DNA of 64,000 bases from Maniola hyperantus (taxonomy: Eukaryota > Arthropoda > Insecta > Lepidoptera > Nymphalidae), in assembly GCF_902806685.2 (NCBI RefSeq), contig NC_048541.1, positions 5,329,465 to 5,393,464 on the forward strand, written 5' to 3'. The notes beneath the pieces are model-generated. The model was given only the letters and a program-made list of their open reading frames with translations, searched no databases and was not told where the DNA came from. A program made the translations under genes and the position numbers. How positions within the stretch are numbered: the stretch's first letter is position 1; each line of letters starts with the position of its first letter. This document shows positions 1 through 11,711 of this stretch, one piece after another.

Positions 1-85
1 CGTTTATTTACAAAGCAAATCGTCTATTATGAAGGAGACTTGCCTATACAAATGTACAAATGTGACATTGATTCCTTATGGACTA

Positions 86-551
86 AGAGCCAGCACGTGC
101 CAGACCTTTGTTATTTTATAAAAGCTGAAAGGTTCTCTGCGTATTTTCCTCCAATACAGGAAGGAAACATCAGCGACTATGAAGTTTGGGTCATGGTGCC
201 TTTGGGAGATAACAGGTGAACAAAATCTTATGTCAATATTAATGTAATATTAGAATAGAATCGGAATTAGATTTCACGTCATGGATTGCCAGATACTTTT
301 AGTATCGTGGCAACCCCCTACCAAACGCCTTCGAAGTTTAAAATTTTAAGGGTGTCTGGAAGGGGGTTGCCACGATACTTGTCTGGCAAGGCATGACATG
401 ATTTTACATCTTTATTAAGTATCTGTTATCTCCCAAAGCCACCATGATCCAAACTTCATAGTCACTCATCGTTCCTCCCTGTTTTGGAGACAATACGCAG
501 AGAAACTTTCAGCTTTTATAAAATAACGAAGGTCTGGCACGCGCTGGCTCT
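86..551. mobile_element. Long-inverted-repeat (foldback) element
   Basis: The left half (from AGAGCCAGC at 86) and the right half (ending GCTGGCTCT at 551) are imperfect reverse complements over about 200 bp. A perfect 18-bp core (302-319 and 361-378) surrounds a 41-base loop. It has no ORF. A second copy of the same sequence is split between 21173-21332 and 22344-22490. Probably a MITE or foldback DNA transposon. Confidence 0.75.
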
Positions 552-970
552 CTCTCTATTACTGACCTCGTGGCGACGTGACTATAATGCCTGTAAAACC
601 TAACCTAGGAATATTTGATTGATAACTAGTTTATTGAATGTTTATAGTTGAAACCTAAATTAATTTAATCGTACCTACCTATCAAAGTCAAAAAAATATC
701 ACAGAATCTTCCAGATATTAGATTCCCTTGATAAGATCGAAAGGGCTGACTTTTAGTTGACTAAATCGAGTCAGAAATATTATCCGTAGAGTCAGCTTTT
801 GTTAGAAGGTTCAAAATAGATTCATAAAATCTCCAAAACTGTATTGCTTCACATACTTAAGCTTTTGCTTTTGAGTAAATTACAGAACAGTAACGCTGGG
901 TTTTTTCATTATAGTTCTGCTATCTAAGATTTTACCTATTTGTAAGTGTCTCACCACATCATCATCATCA

Positions 971-1057
971 TCAACCGACAGACGTCCACTGCTGGACATA
1001 GGTCTCTTGTAGGGACTTCCACACGCCACGGTCTTGCGCTGCCTGAATCTAGCGGCT
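971..1057 (-). pseudogene. 3' relic of a non-LTR retrotransposon reverse transcriptase
   Basis: On the minus strand the reading gives SR*IQAAQDRGVWKSLQETY..QWTSVG*, the familiar C-terminus of a lepidopteran non-LTR reverse transcriptase with one early stop. It is followed by the usual (ATG)n tail (957-970). Only the last 29 codons remain. Confidence 0.75.
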
Positions 1058-1149
1058 AGACTTAATTGAATCGTGCTAACCTGGATAGGGTTTAGCGCTT
1101 CATATACCTACAAGTTTATTAAACACAATATTCTATAGGTACCTACCTA

Positions 1150-1233
1150 CCCCTACATACCCTATCGCATCGGGATGCTAAATCTTTACCGGTAGGATAG
1201 TATTTAGTAACCAGACACGGCCAAGACCAGACC
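1150..1233 (-). repeat. Degraded SINE fragment
   Basis: Resembles the middle of the tRNA-derived SINE at 32166-32512 (the ACCGGTAGGGTGGTAACTAG and CCAGACCAG blocks), with many substitutions. Confidence 0.5.
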
Positions 1234-2734
1234 AATCCATTAATAGTAGAGGTTAAACTAAATTTGTATTGTAACTACAAGATGCCCGATAATAAATAAT
1301 CATTATTCACATAAAACGTCGATAATGTGCGTCTAGATTGCGAATGCGATTATAGCTTTAATAAATGCGTTTATTTTAATAGAGATGACGCGTGCAGAAC
1401 AAGCCGCGCGCCAAACGAGAACCAATAAACAATACTAAGTATAACCGTTAAAGAAATTAATAAATCGGTCGGTTAAAAAATTACAAGCATCATAACTTGA
1501 ATATTGGTACCACTGGTAGATTTCAATTTAGGTTTAACAACTACTATTAGATTCTATAGGGGGACCAGAATCTCATGAAAAATATTGAAGTGGGATTCCG
1601 GAGTTAGCAGCGCTGTACTATGTGAGTATCCTGTGTACATAGTGCACTGTGGTCAATCATTAATATTACTTAGTCCAAAGGTAACGATTAATTTTGACTT
1701 GTGCAACCCATTTTTTACTAACGGCCAAAGTTTGACCATAACCGTAACGTAACTCCGCTTGTTATGCAACTGAACCTTAGACGTAGGTACCTACTTGAAA
1801 AGTAATACCTAGAAGAAATAGGTAGTTGTTTAACTACCATTAGGATAAGCAAATATACCTCAGTTAATGACCTAACTGTATACAAATGCAAATAGCTGCT
1901 CATTTCGGCACAATAGATAAGCTCACAACCTGTTGAGCGACACTAGAATAGTGCTCAATAACTAGTAATCACTGGACTGGCTAGTCATAATAAATTAAAC
2001 GATGCATTAGTCGCGACTTTAGCCTCGTACCTACGTAACACGTCTGGCAACTTCAAAACGAGAAGAGGCTAAACATAATATATTTAGTTTTGATTAAAAG
2101 AGTACTTTAACTACTTTAATGTTATTATTATAAGTCTCCATGCGAACGATATAAATATGTATTCAACTCTCAATATCAACTGCGGCACCTGATCTTTATG
2201 CTGTCTCCCTGTCCTGATATAAAACAGCGGCCAATAGAGATGGAATATAAGAACAATCAATGTGTCGACGCACTTCGTGTCTTATAGGCCTTTCGTATTT
2301 ATTCCCAATTCCTGTTAAAATTGTTTAAGAAGTTATTTTCAAAGTTGAGGATGGCGTCGAATGGAAGAAATTACAATTTTGCTTTTGAAATGAACTTGAC
2401 TATTTTCTCCCTACGCATAAGTAAAAATACAAATACAATTACATACAAGAGTAGTGAAGTGAATAATACATGCTTTTCACTCATATATCTATAGAAACGG
2501 TTACATTTTCTGTTGATGAAACAGGGAGACAACAAAAGCATGAGCAAGATTGAAGTTTAAAAAACAACACGTTTCTAATTTCACCGAGGGTATCAAACGT
2601 TTTGAACAGAAAAGCGGACAGCGGCTGTTTTTGCGGAGTGAAACGCTTCACGTAAAGATATATCCACATGTAATGACAGATCCGCAGTGACTGCCGTGTA
2701 ATTGAATTGGAATCTGCCTTCAGTGTGTTAGATT
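1234..2734. other. Unassigned AT-rich stretch
   Basis: No gene, repeat or structured element was recognised. The 61-codon ORF at 1718-1903 has no coding character. Confidence 0.5.
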
Positions 2735-2960
2735 TTTTTAATATATGACCTGATGTTAAGTGATTACCACCGCCCATGAACTTTTTCAGCACCAGAAGAA
2801 CCACCAATGTGTCCATGAACCACCAATCAAGAATTTGTTGATCTACTCTTTGAATAGCCCTATGTTCCCCTTGAATCTAGTGGAAACATTGCCGAAGATA
2901 GTTTATTCCAAAATTTGCAAGTGCGTGGAAGATAAGATCTGGCACAATGGCTGGTCTTAG
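2735..2960. repeat. Dispersed lepidopteran repeat fragment
   Basis: The CCTGATGTTAAGTGATTACC-ACCGCCCATG block and the following CACCAG..GAACCACC are a common lepidopteran interspersed repeat as I recall it. The short ORFs over it are chance readings. Confidence 0.5.
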
Positions 2961-4439
2961 TACCTGATGTACAGAAATGGGTAGGTAGGTATACATATAT
3001 CAAAATGTAAAGGAAAATGGTGGATCGTTGTGAAAGTTTTGTTTTAAAAGTGAACGTTTTGTGTCAAAAACTTCTGAAGATTTTAGAGCCTAATCGTAAA
3101 AAAAAGGTAATCCTTAGGAATTATCCTGAATTATTGTACTTTGTAGTTATTTGGATGAATAAGAACTACATTAGCAAGTTCGTTTGTAAGCGCTTACTTG
3201 CGCCAAAGCTAATTTGTCTATAACTGTGGTCAAACTCTTAACTCAAATTCTAAAGCGTCACGTTTTCATTTGTACGACATTTTTGTGTGGGTGTGAATAA
3301 AACCTTATGAAAGTAAATTCTAGGACAAACCCATCCGCCTGAATGTGGGTGGCGGCTTACTCTTACCGTACATGGCATAATTGTCGCTGCTAAAGACGCA
3401 TTAATTTCGTGATTACTTTATTGCCAAGACTAAATGTGCATCAAAATGCTGTTAACGTTTTTGTAGCTGATCAAAAGGTAGTTACTACCTGTATAAAGAG
3501 AGAGTGGACCTTACTTAACGGAAGTAATTTACATTAACTCTGGAGTTTTATTTTAGTTACGATTGTCAGCCTATCCTTACTGATATCTATTACATCGCAC
3601 CTTTGTTATTTTGTTAATGTTTTTATTTAATGTAATCCCTGACCAGAAATATAAAAACTTGGTCTGGGGGCGCCACTAGTATTTGGTATATTATGGTCAC
3701 TAAGTATTGTAAAGCTTATGGTCTTGTTAAAATTAGTTACACGGGTTTTCAGCAATATGGCGAGGTGGTTTATTTTTCTGGTTAGGCTTGAAATATCCAT
3801 ACTCCGCTCTTGACCATGGACATAGACGCATTCTCACTGTGACGGCCAGTTAGACCGGCGGGCCGATTGCGAATCGACTGCATCTATCATTTAATGACAG
3901 CATCAATGTCAAAATATGGTTTTCCTATTACGGTTCGGTGAGACAGTCCACAAAGGATAGATGTGGACAAAAAAATGTTTTGACAGTTCATTTACACTAT
4001 CGATAAAATTTATTGTATGAAAAATGCTATTGCGGACGCGTTTTGAAGTTTGATGTCATATAAGAACCTCGACAAATGTTACGTCAAATGAGGTTTTCAT
4101 TGAAACAACTCGAGAGGTGTTTTTTATCAGTGACATAAGCTATCCGCAAATCGTTTTACTACTCATATTAATTAAAATAAAGTTATGAAAGGGATTAAAA
4201 AAGGCTATAGTAATTCTTCTGCTAGATAAAAAATCAATTATTAATTTTAGAAGCTAGTATAATAGTATAAAAGTATTTTTAGATTAATGTAAGTCTCATA
4301 AGTACTTTTAAAAGAATATGTGATGACTTTCATTAGTAGGTTTGATGCACAGAGTACATTAAATATAGAGGTATACTAACACTGAGAAACGAGAATCACA
4401 GAGTACTTTTTACACGCACCTATAACTTCTTGGAGAACA
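2961..4439. other. Unassigned stretch
   Basis: No supportable gene. The 68-codon ORF at 3017-3223 is lysine- and leucine-rich without recognisable motifs. A slightly GC-richer patch lies near 3830-3960. Confidence 0.45.
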
Positions 4440-4665
4440 GTTATGTGCATTTTAACTAAATAATTAAATACCATTGCTTTAACGGTGATGGAAAACATTG
4501 TGTGGAAACCTGCATGCCTGAGAGTTCTCCAAAATGTTATCAAAGGTGTGTGAAGTGAAGTCTACCAATCCGCATTTGGCCAGCATGGTAGACTATGGCC
4601 AAAACTCTTCTCACACTCAAGAGAACCGTACTCTATAGTGAGCCAGCGACAAGCTGAACATAATA
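4440..4665 (+). repeat. tRNA-related SINE body, plus orientation
   Basis: Shares GCTTTAACGGTGATGGAAAA, CATGCCTGAGAGTTCTCC and CTATGGCCAAAACTCTTCTC with the fuller SINE at 14773-15081. The tRNA-like head is missing. Confidence 0.7.
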
Positions 4666-4676
4666 GTATACCTTTG

Positions 4677-4862
4677 ACTCCTTTGAGAACAATATGGAGA
4701 ACTCTCAGGCATGCAGATTTCCTCATGATGTTTCCTTCACCGCTAAATCAAGTTAAGTATAATTAATTGTTTAAAACGGACATAACTCTTAGAGATGCGT
4801 ACCTAGAATTGAACCCCCAACCTTCAATTATTCAGAGGTGGACATCCTAACCACTAGGCTCT
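4677..4862 (-). repeat. tRNA-related SINE, minus orientation
   Basis: Reverse-complement copy of the same SINE, including the tRNA-like head with CCTAGTGGTTAGGATGTCC near 4840-4860. With 4440-4665 it makes an inverted SINE pair only 11 bases apart. Confidence 0.7.
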
Positions 4863-5518
4863 TCGGGGAACTTCTAAAATTATTCCCCAAAGTAATGTCC
4901 AAAAGTCAAATCATTTTCTGATTTAATTGATTTAGCTTTGGAAATTACTTTGGAATTTAAATTATTTAGGCAAATAAAACAACAGTTTGATGATTTTTTA
5001 TGTATTCTTTTATTAAAGTAGATTAGATTCAGACATTTTAATTATATCACCATCTGCTTCTTATAATCTGGCACCGTTCATTATTTTATTTGTCTCTGCA
5101 CGGGGTCCAAGAGCTCGAGTTCACAACATATCCCAATCCATATCTTTGTCAGGATGAAGAAATGAATGCAGCACTGTATCACCTTTGCCTGAAAAAAAAT
5201 TATGATAACTGAGCAAGTGACCACTTACTGTGTTGCTTAATCTATACCACTAGGCACTACCAGCTTCTGTTTAGGTATGACGTTGTCTGCGAAGACTTTA
5301 GAATCAGTGTATATGGTATCTTTGTTACTAATTTAGCTAATCCAAATTGTTTCTTATCTCCAAATATTTGTGGTGCGAAGGAGTAAGAAACATCCAAACT
5401 TTCATATGAAGAGCAACGTTTTAGGCAGCTCTAGATACATAAGGAAACATACTCGAGAAAGCACTTGTAGTGTGGAGGTACTTACTATGAAGTCATAACC
5501 ACCAGTAGCAATGGACTC
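4863..5518. other. Unassigned stretch
   Basis: AT-rich sequence between the SINE pair and the composite element. No gene or repeat was recognised. Confidence 0.45.
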
Positions 5519-5762
5519 AATAGGCTACTTGACAATTTTTTTAAGTTGGTCTTAAATGGTTAATATTTGTCCTATTATATCAAAAAAATTAACACTATAT
5601 TTTTTTGCGCCCTAAAAACCGTAAAACTTTAATTTAAAAAAATATTTTTCTTAGACAGGTGAAAACACTGTCGGCCATGTTTGGCCGATAGATTATCTGT
5701 GCTCTGACGTCATGCATTTGTAAACAACAGTATAACCACAGGGTTATAATATTAATATTTAA

Positions 5763-7322
5763 CCTGCGGACGACCCAACGGGATATAGGCCGCTATGTTT
5801 ACTCGACTGCTATGGGAAGCTGTTAGAGAGAATCATACTGAACAGAATGGAAACTCTCTTACCAGACCATGGCGACTTAGCAGCGGCGCAGTATGGCTTT
5901 AGAAGCGGTAGGTCTACACTCGGTGCAATAGATAAAGTGATAACCATCGCTGAGGCGGCCAGGCAAGGTACTCGCCGTAAAAAGAAACTTTGCGCATTGG
6001 TAGCACTGGATGTTCGGAATGCCTTTAATTCGGCCCCATGGGAGTTAATACTGGAAGAAATCAACAAGAGAGGCTTTCCGAATTACATATACAACATTAT
6101 AAATAGCTACTTACAGGATAGACAAATAATAGTGCGCGACAGTGAAGGTAAGAGTACGGACATACGAGTGACTAGCGGGGTACCACAAGGCTCTATCCTC
6201 GGACCAACGCTATGGAACATCCTCTACGATGACATACTGCGAACCGACTTCGGGGAGGATGTTCACTTGGTGGGTTTTGCCGATGACCTAGCGCTGGTGG
6301 TGGCTGCCCGCAAGGAGGACGATCTCATGACAAAGGCAAACAAGGCACTGGCAAATATAAGCGGATGGATGGCGCGAAAGCGGCTGCGTTTAGCTCCAGA
6401 AAAAACTGAAGCTATTATGCTGAGTGGACGCAGACAATTTAAGCCCATTACATTCTTGCTGGAAGGGGTCAGGATAAAACCTAAAGATAAATTAAAATAC
6501 CTTGGCGTATGGTTTGATAAAAGCCTAACTTTCTGCAAGCATGCTGAGGAAGTATCGGAGAAGGCAGATCGGCTTACAATGGCACTGAGCCACTTAATGC
6601 CTAAACAAGGAGGCCCCAGGGCTAGCAAAAGGAGAGTATTAGCTTCAGTTTCCCACTCTGTAATGCTATATGCAGTCCCGGTATGGGGTAGAGTACTGAA
6701 TTGCGCTAAATACAAACATATGCTGTGCAAGGTACAAAGGCAGATGGCTATACGAATCTGCGGTGCGTACAGAACTATATCGCTGGACGCGGTGTTGGTA
6801 ATAGCTGGCCTGATACCTATCGAAAGATTGGCGAGGGAACGTACAAGAATGTACAACAGTGAAGACCAAAGGACACCAGAAGAAGAGCGAAACCGTACAA
6901 TGGAAGAGTGGCAGACGGAGTGGGAAAAGGGAGGAAAAGGACAGTGGACGAGAAAACTTATCCCCAACGTAAAGCTCTGGATAGGAAGGAAACACGGAGA
7001 AGTGGATAAGTTTATAACTCAAGCACTTTGTGGCCATGGTGTGTTTAATACCTACCTCCATGCTATTGGGAAAGCGCCCAGTGACTCATGCTCGTATTGC
7101 GGTGCAGAAGACACGCCAGAGCACGCAATATTTCAGTGTGTGGAGTTCGAGCACAAAAGAAAAGAAGCCCAGGGAGAAGGCGAATCAATAACGCCTACAA
7201 ATCTTGTCCCTCGTATGCTCTCAAGCGAATCACAGTGGAATGCATGCACTGAAATGTTGCGTGCTATTATTAAAAGAAGAATCTCGGATGAATGGGATAG
7301 GCAGAAAAAAGATAAAGCCTAA
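5763..7322 (+). CDS. Non-LTR retrotransposon reverse transcriptase, 5'-truncated (R1/I-type)
   Basis: Reverse transcriptase half of a non-LTR retrotransposon ORF2, which would copy element RNA at a nicked target. The reading is open from 5763, upstream of the first ATG at 5847, and starts in the finger motif GYRPLCLLDCYGKLLERII. A TAA at 5760 marks the truncation point. Counting from the ATG, landmarks are ALDVRNAFN (53-61), SGVPQGSILGP (110-120), the catalytic FADD (144-147), the LAPEKTEAI thumb/primer region (182-190) and KYLG (217-220). A C-terminal zinc knuckle, Cys415-X2-Cys418-X7-His426-X4-Cys431, follows. No internal stop or frameshift is present, so the copy is young. The 5' APE-type endonuclease and ORF1 are missing. 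The TGHGVF-like segment before the knuckle and the fingers motif point to the R1 clade or a close I-group relative; the exact clade is inference. A 3' UTR of about 150 bp leads to a poly(A) run at 7471-7503. Confidence 0.93.
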   Translation, partial: PADDPTGYRPLCLLDCYGKLLERIILNRMETLLPDHGDLAAAQYGFRSGRSTLGAIDKVITIAEAARQGTRRKKKLCALVALDVRNAFNSAPWELILEEINKRGFPNYIYNIINSYLQDRQIIVRDSEGKSTDIRVTSGVPQGSILGPTLWNILYDDILRTDFGEDVHLVGFADDLALVVAARKEDDLMTKANKALANISGWMARKRLRLAPEKTEAIMLSGRRQFKPITFLLEGVRIKPKDKLKYLGVWFDKSLTFCKHAEEVSEKADRLTMALSHLMPKQGGPRASKRRVLASVSHSVMLYAVPVWGRVLNCAKYKHMLCKVQRQMAIRICGAYRTISLDAVLVIAGLIPIERLARERTRMYNSEDQRTPEEERNRTMEEWQTEWEKGGKGQWTRKLIPNVKLWIGRKHGEVDKFITQALCGHGVFNTYLHAIGKAPSDSCSYCGAEDTPEHAIFQCVEFEHKRKEAQGEGESITPTNLVPRMLSSESQWNACTEMLRAIIKRRISDEWDRQKKDKA

Positions 7323-7470
7323 ACTGTAAAGACAGCCATCTTTCAGATGCAATGCAAAGGTTTTACCTGAAAGATAGAGCGGAGGTGGGGAGGAGGTTTT
7401 TAGTCCGTAGGCCATTGTGTTGGAGTCGGGCATGCCGGAGGCATCCATGAGGATTTTCCTCCTCCCCGAA

Positions 7471-7473
7471 CGG

Positions 7474-7503
<30 letters not shown>
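7471..7503 (+). other. Poly(A) tail of the non-LTR element
   Basis: An uninterrupted run of A ending the 3' UTR of the reverse transcriptase element. It proves insertion via an RNA intermediate and sets the element's plus orientation. Confidence 0.9.
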
Positions 7504-7507
<4 letters not shown>

Positions 7508-7639
7508 GCAAAAAAATATAGTGTTAATTTTTTTGATATAATAGGACAAATATTAACCATTTAAGACCAACTTAAAAAAATTGTCAAGTAGCCTATTTGT
7601 ATAATAGGTAGGTACTTTATGAAACGCTGTTAAAACTCC

Positions 7640-7735
7640 TCTAACTTTTCGGAGTTTAATACCATTGTAACAACTAAATATCACTTGCTTAGCTGTGAAG
7701 GAAAAGGAAGATCGTGAGGAAACCCGCATGAGAGC
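7640..7735 (+). repeat. SINE fragment
   Basis: Short degraded match to the GAAGGAAAA...GAGGAAACCCGCATG part of the SINE at 14773-15081. Confidence 0.5.
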
Positions 7736-7759
7736 TTTTACTTGTATTGAATGATAACG

Positions 7760-10395
7760 TTTGTTAACTTACGAGTTTTAACTTCCAAGCAGCCACATTC
7801 CGTCAATAAGGGTCCCAATACTTAGGCAAATCAGTGCCCAGGCATTTGCGTATAAGTTCAGTGAGAAAAACTAAGTCTCCGGAGTCCGAGGAGCAAGCAA
7901 AGTTGCAGAATTAATCACAAAAAACAAACGCGTAAACTAAGGAAAAACAACAAAAAATTGTACTTTGTGGTCTGGGGTTCTAAATAGTTACCACAGACTA
8001 ACTACTTATTTGTAATAAGTAACGTAGCCAAATTTAGGAGACTGTTATGTCCATGTAAATTGCTAGATTACCAAGTGATTACCATAGATATTCGATTTAG
8101 TCGGGTTATAAATAGGTCCGTGCTACCAATACGTCATCAAAATGTCGATAATGACCAAATGCGATATAGTGCATTAGTCGTCCGCGATAGCAAATTTATC
8201 AACTGTAACGATCACGATTCTTAAGGATATTTCTATTGAGATGTCACATGTCAGTTTACGGCAATCGGCCTGCGGTTGAGATTTGATGATTTGAAAAGTA
8301 GAACAATAATAAAAACATAATATATTGTTTAGTCGATAATAAATTGTTGATTATAAAACCACAATAATGTAAATAAAGGGTCAGGGTGACATTACAAAAT
8401 TATTGTTTAAATAACGATATCAAGAAGGGAACGATAAGGATCATAACATGAATATAAAATCTGGAAATGGATTCTTGGAGTTTTATTTAATCCCTTCGGA
8501 ACTGTTTCTCAATACGACGATGTAGCTTATTACCTAGGTACCCCATGATGAAGTAAATACCTAAGCCGGTTCCTCATCATAGAAACCTTTACTCTCAAAA
8601 CAGGAGGATGACTTCTGAAATATCAACAACTATAGAGTTGGATTCATTGTATTTAGTAAAAATGTTCACTAATTGAAATTAATTTATGTTTCCGTCAATA
8701 TAGATGTAGGTAAGTAGATGAATACCTACCATGAATATATATACGGGTTATCTAATGCTAAGAGTAATGTGTTAATTTTTTATCCTACACAATATTATGA
8801 AACTAATTTAATGATGCAATTATTATTGTTATGCATGCGAATCTATTTACTATGAGCTAGTGCCAGCTTTTCAGTTTTATTATTAGCCCGTCCGCGTCCG
8901 TGATACCTACCGAAAAGTGATTTCGATTTGTCGCCGGAAGTGCACGTATCTCCGAAATTTCAGTCCAATCGGAACATTGGAACCAGTTATTAGATAAAGT
9001 ACTATGTTGTTCTCTTTTCCAACTTGTACCTACTTACTATGAATAAAAATTATACTTTTACAAAACAACTGACGAGTTATAATTAACGGATGGTAAAAAT
9101 TATTTCTGCGAAAGATTGATACTACACACTTGCTTTTTGCTACCACACTAGCTGTAGGACAACACAATCGATTCAGTATATCAGGTCAATGGGTCACTGG
9201 ACTGCACAGTGACAGAAACTTATCACGACTTCACATGTTAGTACCAATGCCTGGGCCAATAATATGTGTTCATCAGTTGTTGGTTCAATCGTTCGACAAG
9301 TATTTAGAAGGGCCTAATGACGTATGAAGTTTAATTGTGGACAAAGGTTTTGGCGGTGTGTACGTAGTTGGAAGGAAAATGATCATTTGCGCTGATAGTT
9401 TCTAATTTACAGTCAAGGCAAATGAAATTTGATCTAGTGATGCCGAACACAAAGAACTCAATTGAGATGAAGATTAATCTTAGAGGCATTAAAAATACAA
9501 ACATCCAATTCATCTAAACTAATCCGATACGGATCATCAACCAGAAACTGAAGTACTAACTAAACGAGAGGGAAGACGGTTACGAAAAATAACGACTCCA
9601 TAAAAGGAAGCTCATTGAAAGTGAAGGCTTTGAACATTTTTCGTGCCAAAGTATCTCGAACGGAGACAAACCACTTAAGGACATCTTGACATTCTTTTTC
9701 AAGACCTAAGCTCTTAAGCAGGCTTCGATGCGTAAGCCCGCGGCAGTGTTGGCAATAGCAACAGGTGCTTGATTAACAATCGCGAGCAAACAGTATAGGC
9801 TACAAGGTTTTACTGATTAGATAGGTACTTCCGAAAATAGACTGCCGCTTTGTGGGTGGTTAATTGCTTAATCCTATTTACTTATTTCTTTTGACCTTCT
9901 TTTTGTCGGTTTTGGCACTTTTACTTTTTCTATGTCCATTATTTTTTACTAGCTTATGACGATTGCGAAAAGTCTTGGTTTTTCCTCTATATTTCCCTTG
10001 TATATATAGGTACTTAAGCGTAACTTAAGCGTAATTTTCTTGTCTATATAACAGAAGCAGATTATTTATTTATTTTCTACTACATGTGACCTACTATTCT
10101 CTTCATGTTGCAAAATGCTTTTCCTACTCCCAAGAAAATCTGCTCTCGGTCTTTTTAGTTAGCACTTAGCATAGTCTTAACTGACGCAGTCCAAACCTTT
10201 GGACCTAGAAATGACCTCGGAATGAAATTTTGCACAGAGGTTCACCTTATAATGAAGAAAAGGGATAAGACAGGATTCTTCGAAATTCTTCGAGGTAGGG
10301 AATAGGTAAAGAAGATTTACTGAGCGCAGTCACTAAGATAACTACTAAATAAGATCTATTTCTGCAAACCCGCTAAAATAATAAGCGTGGAATCT
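7760..10395. other. Unassigned stretch with one repeat scrap
   Basis: No gene is supportable. Bases about 8885-8975 (CCGTCCGCGTCCGTGATACC onward) look like a Helitron-derived fragment. The ORFs at 9130-9327 and 9331-9513 lack coding signs. Confidence 0.4.
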
Positions 10396-10461
10396 ATCAC
10401 GTGGAAATCGCTGTTTTTATTACTTGAAGGTAAGTAGTAAAAACAGCGATTTCCACGTGAT
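10396..10461. repeat. Near-perfect 66-nt hairpin
   Basis: 30-base arms (10396-10425 and 10432-10461) pair with a single T/G wobble around a short loop GAAGGT(A). No flanking repeat was recognised. Confidence 0.85.
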
Positions 10462-11539
10462 GAACTCAACAACAGAGAACCATCTGACAGTTATTGATAG
10501 AGTTGAAATATTTTCGTACTTTTTATAGCTCATGTAGTAACCAATAAAAATATCAAGAGCTATAAAGAAATTGGGTCAGGTGTGAAGTAACGACCATTAA
10601 TAGCGCATTGTAAACACGAACGCCCACATTTCAATATCTTGTTGATCGCCTGATGACTGAGTATCAACAGGTATTCCACTTTAAGTTCAATACACTTCAG
10701 CTATGCACTAGGAATTCCTTGATATAACTTATTTGCGAAGCGTGGAAATATATCGGAAATAACAGTGTTGCATTATGGTGATATAACTTGGTTATGAGGT
10801 CTACTACAATGTGCCTATATAAATATAGGCAATTAGCAGAAGTCCGTTTGGAGGTTATTAAATAAACACTACGGTAAGATAATACGAAGACAACTAAAGA
10901 AACCGTAGGTACCGTTGTTCCGTTTTAGTAACAGAGCCAGACCTGCCTTATTTTCTGAGTAACAAAATGTGTGGGATAGAGTACCTAGTGTTTAAAAATC
11001 AGCACTCCGACTTTCAGAAAAGTAAGTAATGTTTTGACGTTGTAGTTATTGATCAAAACATTCAAAACATATTCTGCGATTTGTAAACTGACAATCACCG
11101 AAACATTCAAGTTGGTAGATAAATAAAAACATCTGTCTAAAATAGCTTATTGACACTCTATTATAAATAACTGACATTTAACATCAAATACTGTTATTTA
11201 TGTGAAACCTTTGATTATTATGGGACCCACTTTTCCGAACCTTAATACGTAAATAGCACAGCCCCAAAGATTCAAAGATAGGAAGCAGAATTAGGTTATT
11301 ATAAATACGAATTCGTTATAAAATATTGTTATTTTCCGGTAAATTGTGAGGAAACTAATGAGTTCTATTCTATGTAAACGCGGGAAATATTAATTTTGTT
11401 TTTAATGCCATTTAACGTTGCCGTTAGCATATTAAATAGTATATATGCTCATCCAACGAATAGTTCTATGAATTTGAGCCGGCTATAGGTTGTTGTTTAC
11501 AAAGAGGAGCCTCAATTCTCATTTCCAAGATTAGTTTTG

Positions 11540-11711
11540 GAAAGCAGAATTGAAGGCAAAGGGGCTCCAGGTCGCTAAAGACGCTAATGGTTAGACGATA
11601 TAAGAGGGTGGACAGGGCGTAAGTTACCCAAAGATAAAAGAGGCGTTTTTAAATAGAGAAGCTTTTCGCATTATGGCCTCCAATCTTCGTTTCGAAGAAG
11701 GCACACGATGA
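11540..11711 (+). pseudogene. 3' relic of a non-LTR retrotransposon reverse transcriptase (second lineage)
   Basis: Across frameshifts and stops the reading RIEGKGAPGR..WLDDIRGWTGR..REAFRIMASNLRFEEGTR* matches the C-terminus of lepidopteran non-LTR reverse transcriptases (RLEGKRGRGRP..DDIREWTG..NLR). It ends at TGA 11709-11711 and is followed by (ATG)n. It is dead and heavily decayed. Confidence 0.75.

Larger units (their letters stand above)
5519..7597 (+). mobile_element. Composite: 94-bp perfect terminal inverted repeats enclosing a truncated non-LTR element
   Basis: Bases 5519-5612 are the exact reverse complement of 7504-7597 (94/94 by eye). If the ends are read as GGCTAC...GTAGCC, both are flanked by TA, fitting a TA target duplication as in Tc1/mariner-type DNA transposons. 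Between the repeats are about 150 bp of non-coding sequence (5613-5762) and then the truncated reverse transcriptase element, whose poly(A) ends at 7503. That is the base directly before the right inverted repeat. No transposase was found. The simplest reading is a MITE that received a retrotransposon insertion. No target duplication of the retrotransposon itself was seen. Confidence 0.7.

Noticed and set aside
2481..2816. 111-codon minus-strand ORF
   Set aside because: Runs into a dispersed repeat and has no recognisable domain or codon bias.
6263..6967. 234-codon minus-strand ORF
   Set aside because: Antisense shadow of the reverse transcriptase frame; no independent protein character.
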